Shown here: one piece after another, positions 56,153-64,000 of the stretch
Layout of the letters: each line of letters opens with the position of its first letter
Position numbering within the stretch: position 1 is the stretch's first letter
Assembly: GCA_002964805.2 (NCBI GenBank)
Contig: PUDQ02000001.1
Coordinates: 8,394,001 to 8,458,000 of the forward strand
Direction: 5' to 3'
Length of the DNA stretch: 64,000 nucleotides
From: Trametes villosa
Lineage: Eukaryota; Basidiomycota; Agaricomycetes; Polyporales; Polyporaceae
The notes under the pieces: model-generated
The model's database searches: none
The model's input: the letters and a program-made list of their open reading frames with translations, nothing else
What the model was told of the DNA's origin: nothing
Position numbers and translations under genes: made by a program

Positions 56153-58686
56153 ATGAAGCTCGGGTTCGCTCCTCTGGTGACTGCGGCGGTCGCCGCGTCG
56201 GCGCTGTTGGGAACGGCGGCGCAGTGCCCCGATTATACGACATTCTCTCAGGTAAGTCGGGCTCGACAGCAATGTGCGATCGGAGAAGTGGGAGCTAATA
56301 CCAACCCTAGAGCCCGCAAGGGAACCCGTCGACAGGCCCATTGGCCTTGCCGTACATGCGGCCCGACCCAGCTTGTCGCACATTCAACAGCACGTCTGTG
56401 GAGGTGCGTGCATAGCTTAGAGCGTTGAACGAGTCTTGCTTGAACTCACAAATTGCTGGTGCTCTCAGAAAGTCATCAGCGACATGAAGTCGCGTCTGAA
56501 GGACCCCGATCTGGCGCGGCTCTTTGAGAACACCTTCCCGAATACACTCGGTACGCAGCCATCCGAACCACTCCGAGTCTATGATTAGCAGCATGCTGAT
56601 CGCATGCCAGATACGACGGTGAAGTACTTCAACTCGGTAGGTTCCGGCGTCCTTTCGCCCTCCGGTTGTCCCTGAATTTCGAGTCTGTCCAGACTGAGAA
56701 CCTGGCCTTCATCATCACTGGGGTATGTAAAGTAGCACTTGAGAGCGCGCTTCATCCATACTGATTTTGTCACCCTGGCGTAGGATATAACGTGCGTGTT
56801 CCCGCGTCTTCTCAGGATGTGTTTACAAACATCCTACGTTCTTGTTCAGTGCCCAATGGCTGCGCGATACGGCGAATCAGGTAGGCTGAATTGCAGACAT
56901 GTACAGCTGAGTCTAACTCTAGTGCGGCAGTTCGCCCATTACCACACTCTGCTATCTGGCGACAAGCAACTCGCCACGTTGGTGAAGGCGGTCATTAACA
57001 ACGAAGCGCGCTATGTTTCGCAATACCCCTACTGCGGTGCCTTCCAGCCTCCACCGGAAAGCGGGCTTGACCCCTCCCACAACGACTGGGCAGATGGCGT
57101 CACTGTCAACCCGTAAGTTGCGCGTAGATGCGAGCTTACCGGTATGCTAACCGAAAAATGAAGGCCGGTTAACAACCAGACAGTCTTCGAGTGCAAGGTG
57201 GGTCCGCGGAGGAAACCTACTGGTTAGAGATGGGTGCTGAGCGATACCCACGCAGTACGAGATCGACTCTCTGTGCGGCTTCCTCAAGCTCTCGCGCTCG
57301 TACTACCAAGCGACGAAGGATGCCTCCTTCATGAACAGCAATTGTGCGTGCAAGCCGTACAATGCGCGCAGCACTCACTGAACCCACCGATGTTCCCAGG
57401 GTTTTCTGCCATCGACCAGATCTTCCGCGTCATTTGGGAGCAGTCCCAGTCTACGTTCGACGACGACTTCAATCTCGTCTCGTACTACAACTGGACGGGC
57501 GGGAACGGCGCACTCTCCCCTGCAGTGCCTAATGCCGGGAATGGCGAGCCGAGGTTGTACTCCGGGCTTGTCGGCACCCACCACAGGCCTTCGGACGACC
57601 TCAGCACATTTGGTCTGTCTATAGACTCAAATTCCTGTTTGTGAGGACTCACCTTGATCGTTGTCCCAAGCCTTCTTGGTTCCTGCCAACGCGATGCTGA
57701 GCGTGGAGCTCACGCACCTGGCCGAGATACTTGATTCCGCCAAACAAGCGAAGAACATAAGCCAGCTTGCGCGCAACTACAGCTCGACCATCAAGAACGC
57801 TATCTGGCAAACCACGGTGAAGAATATAGAGTATATGTCTACTCACTGATTGACTGACTTTGTGGACCAGATTGTCAACAACATCTTCGCCTATGAGACA
57901 AATGGTAAGTAGAGATTCCGAGAAAGGTGTTGGTGCATATACTGACTGACCGTGTCAGGTTTCGGTGGACGCTATGTCATGGACGATGCGAACGTCCCAG
58001 TGCGTATCGGTGTCTGCCCCTCAATCTGACTGGCACAAGGCTGACGACATGGATAGTCGCTGCTCTCGCTGCCTTACCTCGGGTTCCTGGAGAAGACCAA
58101 CCCCGCATACGTTGCAACCCGGAAGCTGCTCTTATCACGGAAGAACCCCTACTTCGCCGCAGGCAAGAACTTTAGTGGAATTGGGTGAGCGCATACATGC
58201 ATCGGTTTCGGCTTATCCTAAGGCTGATTCATGGCTTCCCATAGCGGCCCGCACGTTGACGCATGGAACCCATGGTCTGTGGTTCTCATTCACTGCGCCA
58301 TATGCTTCCTATCGGGCTGACGAACGTGGACGCTGTTAGGCCTATGTCCCAGATTTCTGCCATATTTGGGACCGACGATGACAAGGAAATCATGCGGTCG
58401 CTGTACCTCATTGCTAACGTGAGCGTTCACTTCCTCCGCGAGAGCCGTTCTTTGTGCACCCTTTGTCCACCTTTGTCCACCTACCGCTGGGAACTAACGA
58501 CCGACGTCACAGAACACGCACGGTCTCGGCCTCATTCACGAGTCGATCAGCATCTACGACGGGTCTTACACCCGGCCTTGGTTCGCCTGGGCAAACAGCT
58601 ACTTCGCGGAGATGCTGCTCGACCTCGCGCAGCGCAAGCCGCACCTCATCTTCAAGGATGGCAAGCCGTACACGCCTGGGAAGTGA
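56153..58686 (+). CDS. GH125 exo-alpha-1,6-mannosidase-like protein (Mug157 type)
   Basis: GH125 enzymes remove terminal alpha-1,6-linked mannose; the fungal members are named after Schizosaccharomyces pombe Mug157. The start MKLGFAPLVTAAVAASALLG is a secretion signal. Spliced blocks include YMRPDPACRTFNS, ITGDITAQWLRDTANQFAHY (spanning an 8-base micro-exon, 56784-56791), NDWADGVTVNPPVNNQTVFE, CKYEIDSLCGFLKLSRSYY, FAFLVPANAMLSVELTHLAE, NGFGGRYVMDDANVPSLLSL, FSGIGGPHVDAWNPWPMSQI, SLYLIANNTHGLGLIHESI and PWFAWANSYFAEMLLDL. The N-linked sites (NNT, NWT) fit the secretory pathway. The end is YTPGK-stop. The length is normal for the family. Many introns of about 50-60 bases were inferred. Confidence 0.9.
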
Positions 58687-59175
58687 TCAGTCTTGTATGT
58701 AGCTGCGGGTCGTACTGCGCTGCATGCGATCGAATTACATGTACAATATCATACTGCGGAAGCGGGGTGCCTGCGGCGAGTTGCCGCGACATGCATGTCG
58801 CGCGCGTTGACAGTACAGTGTCTCGTATTCTCGGACCGAGAAGTATACCTGCCAGAGCGTAACAAGGCGGCAACGGATAACATAGAGCCCTGTATGTGTT
58901 GGATGCTAAGAGGTTGAGATTGTCTAGTTTAAGTATGGAGAGGGGTAAGATGCACGGTAGTTTCCCGAGTGAGTGGAATGGGAGAGGGCGCGCATAGATC
59001 ACAGCCGAGCTTGGCGTACCGCGTAGGGGCGGTGATCTGCCACCTTCCCCATAGCGCTCACGTTCGTTTGCAATAAATTCTTAACTTCAACCACCCTCCC
59101 TCGAGCTCCTCCGCACCGCCAGCCAGACCAGCCAGACCACCCAGCGAGAGCCCCGCACGCCCACCAACGCGCCCA
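58687..59175. other. Intergenic before the C2-domain gene
   Basis: About 490 bases with no supported gene. It contains the GH125 3' end and the promoter of the C2 protein. No TATA box was noted. Confidence 0.4.
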
Positions 59176-61732
59176 ATGTCCAGCGGCCGCCACATCGGCA
59201 CCCTCATCGTCGTCATCCTGAAAGCGGTGTGTGTACGCCCTCCCCGCCGCGCGCTGCATCCACTTACCCCGCGACCACCGTTCAGAGGAACCTCCCGAAT
59301 AAGCGGCACATAGGCAAGCAGGACCCGTACTGCCAGATTATCTTCAATGGCGAGAAACGGCGCACGAAGGCGATCAAGCGTGGCGGGCAGCACCCCGAGT
59401 GGGATGAGGAGATCCGGTTCGAGCTGTACGAGGACACGGAGGACATCCCACATATCCCGGAGCTGAGCGATGGACCACCGCCCCCACCCCCGCCGAAGAG
59501 CACGAAGGGCCCACCGAAGGTGAAGGGCGGAAAGTTCATGTCTATTGCATGTTATGCGGAGGATCCCCGCGAGCCGGACCTGATCGGAGAGAGCAAGGTG
59601 GATTTGACGGAGGTATTGACGAAGGGCGAGACCGATGGTGCGTGAGGCAGCATGCCCTGACTACCGACATCGCTGACAGCCACATAGAGTGGTTTACGGT
59701 CATGAACAAAGACAAGTACTGCGGCGAGGTGTACCTCGAGCTGACCTTCTGGCTGGACGTGAGTACAACGCATCTCGGTCATGACGAACGCTCATGGTTC
59801 ACTTTTGATATGTAGGAACCCCCTCCGGTAAAGAAAGCGAACCCCAAGCCCAACGGCCAGTACGGCGGGCGCGGTACATTCGTTCCTATAGGAGACTCCG
59901 CCTCTTCCTCCCTTAGCGATCTGGACCATTACTCTGTGTCATCGCGCCTCAGCGCGTCAAGCACCGACATTCGGCGCGAGAACTTGCCGCCCTCGCTACG
60001 ATCGTCTAACTCCAGGCTCGACATTTATGTAGCGCCGTACGAGAGTACGCGTTCACACAACTCGTCTGTGGATGGGATGGTGAATGAATTCGCCGAACTG
60101 CGCGTGGAGCCTGGGGCGAATAGGCGACAGAGCATGCCGGTATGTCCAACGCGCCAATACTGAGTACCGTGACTCACTTCAGGGGCACCTGCATAGGCAC
60201 AGACCAGTAGCTATCTGCCACGACCAGCTTCGTCGCTCGGTCTTCCGGACCCGTACGCGAATGGTCAACCTCCGCCCCAGCATCAGTCTACCTATTCGGA
60301 CGGTGGACCGGGTTACCAGTACGACTACGGCGCGGGGCAATCTCAGCTCTACCATCCAGATTCCGCACCACTTCCGGACCCCTACCAACCAGCGTACGAA
60401 CAGAACCCCGCACCATCCGGATTCCAGGCACCGCACCATGCAAGGCCGAGGTACAGCCTGCCCGCGACATCTTCGGGTTTCGTGCCGCTGCCTACACCAG
60501 CGCCGTCGGGCTTCATGCCCCTCTCTCAGCAGCCGACAGGCTTCCTCCCACCTCCGTCAGCGACGCCCTCACCGTATGGCCCGGTTACTCCCACCCGCGT
60601 CCCTTCATCCAGCTTCTCGTCGCTACCTCCTGTGGCGCCGTCAGGGTTTGGTCCGCCAGGCCAGCAGCTACCCCCTACGTCATCCTTCCCCCAACCCCTC
60701 GGCCCTTCGTCCTCACTTTACTACCCTCAGACGCAGACGCCAGCACCTCCTGCACCGTATTCTCAACACGGTCAGCACACTCCACCAAGCTACCCACAAC
60801 AGGGGTCCCCGCTACCGCCTTCGTCATCGTTCCCTCATAACACCCCTCCGCCGTCAACGTCGTACCCTCAAAATTTGCCGACATCCTCCTTCCCTCAGAA
60901 TCCGCCGCCGCAATCATCGTACCCCCCGCCGCCTCCTGCTTCTGCACCGCCGCAGCCTCAATACTCTAGTTCACCGTCTACCCCATCAATACCTCAGCAC
61001 ACACAGTCTGCACCCCCAGAGCAGCAGCAGTATGCATACCAGTTGACGTCCTCTCCGACGCCTGACCACATTCCGCCACCTCCACCATTGGCCGACAGTC
61101 CTTCCAAGGGGCCGTCGACGGGCTCAAGGCCGCTACCGCAGCCTCAGGCAACGCCGCAGTCGTCTCAGTCGTTCTCGCAGCACCCTGGCCGACGCCAGTC
61201 GTCCCTCCCGGTGCCCCCGCCGAATTCGAATGGGTACTACAACGGCAGCAACATACAGAACCCGCCGTCATTCCCCTCGGCCATGGCTTACCAGTCTATC
61301 CCCCCGCCTCCGCCGTTGCCGCAACAGCCCAACCAACCCCAGTCTTCGTTCCCGCAGAACGGCCAGTCGCTCCCGCTACCCGGTCCTCCGCCGCCGTTAC
61401 TGCCCCAGCAGGCACAGTACCCACAGGGCCAGACACCGACGCCCCCGAAGCGCCGGCCGAGCCTCCCTCCGCCGCCTGTGGGGTACATGAGCCAGCAGCA
61501 GTCTGCTTTCCAGGCGTTGCCGCCGCCTCCTCCTCCTCCGCCGAGCTTGCCGTCGCATATGCAGTACGAGCCGCCTTCCAGCTTCTCGCCTTCTAACTCC
61601 GGCCAGGTGTACTACCCCGGGCCGCCGCCTCGCCCGCCTCAGTACCTCCCGCCGAGCGGTCCTCCTCCAGTAAACGGAGGGTATTCCCCTCCTATCCCGC
61701 AGGGACAGGAGTACGATCCTTACGGTCGATGA
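59176..61732 (+). CDS. C2-domain protein with long proline-rich tail, Inn1/Fic1-like
   Basis: Inn1 and Fic1 couple the actomyosin ring to septum formation in cytokinesis through an N-terminal C2 domain and PxxP motifs bound by SH3 proteins. The start MSSGRHIGTLIVVILKA and the following exon read RNLPNKRHIGKQDPYCQIIF, WDEEIRFELYEDTEDIP, AEDPREPDLIGESKVDLTEV and WFTVMNKDKYCGEVYLELTF, a complete C2 domain of about 160 residues. A Ser-rich linker (YSVSSRLSASSTDIRREN) follows, then a long tail dense in Pro, Ser, Gln and Tyr with repeated PPP and PxxP patterns to YDPYGR. Exon borders are GT-AG. A frame-shifted open frame overlapping the tail is a shadow. The family call rests on architecture, so it is good but not certain. 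Confidence 0.78.
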
Positions 61733-62036
61733 ACCCGACACTGTAGTCTCTTTTCCCCCCGCACTATACTCACTCCCGGATTCAGAATGTAGCAATCTTG
61801 TCCTCGTACCCCGTCAGTTACTCCTACCACGGACAACCCGCTATCGATCGCTCCACGTCCAACCACACCACGTCGCTAGTAACCGTCCCTGCCCCACGCA
61901 CATTTACCAGACCAACGAGCGCCCTTGAAAGTGTCTGTAGACTTACTGCATCCGCCTATATATTCAGTGCAGTTGCCCGCATATATACATGTTCCCCGTG
62001 TGCTGCTAGCGTAAGGGTGCCCGGACTGCGCGGGGG

Positions 62037-62566
62037 TCATTGCTCTGGTGATGGTGCGGGCGGTGCAGCAGCTTGTGCGCGTGCTTCCGCCTCGGCGGCC
62101 TGGGTGCGTGCCGCCTTCCACTTCGCGATCTCCGTCTCGGTTGCGACGAGCCCGCGGCGCGCGAGGTCGACGCGGGCTTCGCGCCGGAGCGCGTTCTCGT
62201 GCACGCGCTGCTCGTGCTCGTGCGACTGGAGCGCCTTCTCCGCGCGAATGCAGAGGCCGTAGACGGAAACTGTGCGTAGGGGTCGGTGCGCTCATCCAAG
62301 AGCGGAAGGCGGGGAGTGCGCACCTATCGTAACGAGGAAGGCTTTAAATGGGAGCGTCTGTCGCCTGCGTGAAAGAATGCTGTTCAAGACATGTTTACGA
62401 GGATCATGAGGTGTTCACGGACGCACCTGAAGTTGGGCCAGTAGTAGTGCCCGAGGGACGCGAGCCCAAGTCCGACCGCGCCGTATTGCGCTGCACCGAT
62501 CGCGCCTGCTCTCGCCTGGACCTGATACGCCTTCTCCACGTCCTCTCTGCGGTGTCCTCTGTTCAT
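62037..62566 (-). CDS. HIG1/Rcf2-like mitochondrial membrane protein
   Basis: Rcf-type proteins support assembly of the cytochrome bc1-oxidase supercomplex in the inner mitochondrial membrane. Three exons read EDVEKAYQVQARAGAIGA, QYGAVGLGLASLGHYYWPNF, RRQTLPFKAFLVTIVSVYGL and then a charged helix with HEHEQRVHENALRREARVDL, ARRGLVATETEIAKWKAART and an Ala/Pro-rich end (SPEQ). The hydrophobic segment followed by the YW-NFR-LP-KAF pattern is typical of the HIG1-like fungal group. The start at 62566 (MNRGHRREDVEKAYQ) is tentative, and an upstream exon may exist. Intron borders are GT-AG. Confidence 0.65.
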
Positions 62567-62866
62567 CGTCGGGCGGGTGGGTGGGGGAGAGCTCAGTGTA
62601 TTGGCATGTGCAGTTGGCGGTCCTGCACGAAGGTGTGGAGGCGCGCGGGGACGCGCCGCGAGCGTCCTGGACTCGCCGACTGACGCTGCGCCACGCGAGT
62701 TCCCGGCGTGCGCCTGCGGTCCCGATAAGGCAGGCGTGCAAGAACATAAGTGCCCACTAATGACTCTGTCAATTCGACGCAGCGTGCATACGTATTATAG
62801 GGGATGGTAATAGTAACTAGCCCATGCATAGATTACAGTATAAGTTACTCGAGCTATAGCTTATCA

Positions 62867-64000
62867 TCATGAGGCCACAAGATCTCCGGCGCGGTTCATG
62901 AACGCGAGATGATGATCTTCAGAGCATGCCGCCCATCGCCCATCTCCGAATGCGACTTGTATGACTTTCCTCCCAGGCAAACAAGGGGTCTGTGGATCAT
63001 TAACAACAGACTGAATGGAGAAGAAAAATGGACCATACCGTTTTCAGGACTTCCTTGACGTTACGCAGATCCCACAAACGCACGCAGCCATCCTTCTCCA
63101 CCCCGCCCGACGCGAATGTGGTCCCTTGGATATCCCCTGGAATTGGAATGTAAGCCTCAAAGTCACCGCATGTAGGAATCTCGGGTGCAGCTTACCGCGT
63201 ACATATCGGCCATGAACTTTGATACTAGGGTAGCCGAAGCGAACGACTGGCACTGTAGGGACAACTCGGCGGTCCCGGACCTCAAACTGAAGCTCCCGAT
63301 GGGCGACCTGGGCGGTGAATATTAGTCGTCAACTAGCGAAGCTTTAAACGATGATAATGCAAACCAACCTCCAACAGTGTACAAAACTCCGAGGTCGTCG
63401 GATGTGCATGATACACCGAGTTCGATAGCTTGAGGGTGTTGACGACGCGCTCCGAGGCGAGGTCGTATATGTTGACGCTACAGTCTGCACTTGTCGTCAC
63501 GAGTTTGCGGCTGGTGTCTCGGACTAGCAACAACGATTGGATGACGGAAGTGTGTTTGATCGCGAGTGGGGCAGAAGCAGTTGCCGTCCGATCCTCAGAG
63601 AGCGACCACAGATGGACGAGGTGGTCGTATCCGCCAGTCGCGAACGTGTTGGGCTGCATCATCGCGCATACAGCGCTGATTCCGCCGTTTCTGTCCGATT
63701 GTGCGGGACGGTCGAACGACCCCAATTCTTTCACCTGGAACGGCAGAGGTCAAGACACCGCAGACGACACGAAACAGATGGGTAGTGCATACCCGTGTCG
63801 TTTTCAACCTTACGAGAGATACCTGCTGACTGTTGCGGGCGTGTCCAAGCACCACGATGAGCCCACTTGGGCCGGGCAAGATGCACGAATCATCGACAAT
63901 ATGGCCACTAGTCCCGGCGGCGGAGCTCCCTCTCAACTCGATGGGACGCCTGGGCATGGTTAGACAACGCAATATGAGGTATTTCTGCACATACCGAGGA
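62867..64000 (-). CDS. WD40-repeat protein, 3' part (runs off right edge)
   Basis: The visible part is the C-terminal half of a minus-strand gene; its start lies beyond 64000. Exons joined in frame give WD-like blocks: AVCAMMQPNTFATGGYDHLV ending in HLWSL, SVIQSLLLVRDTSRKLVTTS, SADCSVNIYDLAS, GTTFASGGVEKDGCVRLWDL and the last block KVIQVAFGDGRWAACSEDHH, stopping at 62867. Propeller proteins are scaffolds with no common function, and I cannot assign the subfamily. The upstream part (RRPIELRGSSAAGTSGH) looks like a hydrophilic linker or N-terminal region. The last exon needs an acceptor before TPCLPGRK to stay in frame. Confidence 0.7.

Noticed and set aside
60084..61046. 320-codon plus-strand frame overlapping the C2 gene tail
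   Set aside because: It is a frame-shifted reading of the proline-rich repeat region; the in-frame version continues the C2 protein to the stop at 61732.
1..64000. tRNA, rRNA, CRISPR arrays and complete transposons
   Set aside because: No cloverleaf-like tRNA boxes, rRNA blocks, regular repeat-spacer arrays, transposase or reverse-transcriptase motifs were seen by eye on either strand; a tRNA or repeat search program would be decisive.

Overview
This window comes from a filamentous basidiomycete, probably a mushroom-forming Agaricomycete. Genes are densely packed on both strands and are cut by many short introns of about 50-65 bases with GT-AG (sometimes GC-AG) borders. The base composition is GC-rich, and the gene set is nuclear and eukaryotic: a ribosomal protein, Atg10, GPN3, PYM, a PA-domain EDEM-like mannosidase and an Inn1/Fic1-like C2 protein. 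No rRNA, tRNA, CRISPR, plasmid or bacterial feature was seen. All gene models were built by reading conserved protein blocks across reading frames and checking splice borders by eye; start codons and terminal exons are the least certain parts.

Layout. 0-3 kb: two small minus-strand genes (a double zinc-ribbon ZNRD2/SSSCA1-type protein and a small coiled-coil protein). 3.6-7.2 kb: a GH47 EDEM-type mannosidase-like gene with a C-terminal PA domain. 7.3-9.5 kb: minus-strand adenine phosphoribosyltransferase and ribosomal protein eS1. 9.7-12.3 kb: Atg10 and acetyl-CoA acetyltransferase (ERG10 type). 12.8-21.4 kb: three tandem, same-strand MFS transporters of the Dal5/allantoate permease type, the first carrying an in-frame stop. 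22.2-25.1 kb: a large, probably disordered, basic/acidic protein of unknown function. 25.5-41.0 kb: three tandem, same-strand large dynamin-superfamily GTPases resembling nuclear GTPase SLIP-GC. 42.0-42.7 kb: a low-complexity Tyr/Gln/His/Ser-rich protein. 42.7-47.5 kb: a long gene-poor stretch. 47.5-53.3 kb: two divergent housekeeping pairs (GPN3/PYM and a DUF1640 mitochondrial protein/ZCCHC9-like zinc-knuckle protein). 53.5-61.7 kb: a Ser/Pro-rich protein, a GH125 mannosidase (Mug157 type) and an Inn1/Fic1-like C2 protein. 62.0-64.0 kb: a HIG1/Rcf2-like mitochondrial protein and the 3' part of a WD40 gene that runs off the right edge.

How the genes relate. Most of the window is an ordinary collection of unrelated housekeeping genes, not a pathway cluster. 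The notable parts are the two independent tandem triplications (transporters and large GTPases), back to back apart from one gene. Shared intron positions show that both arrays arose by DNA duplication. The paralogs have since diverged: a nonsense codon and intron gain/loss in the transporters, and loss or gain of long charged inserts, putative nuclear localisation signals and GC-AG introns in the GTPases. The GTPase array is the best candidate here for a poorly described system. Two different alpha-mannosidase families (GH47 and GH125) also occur in the window, but too far apart to be called a cluster.
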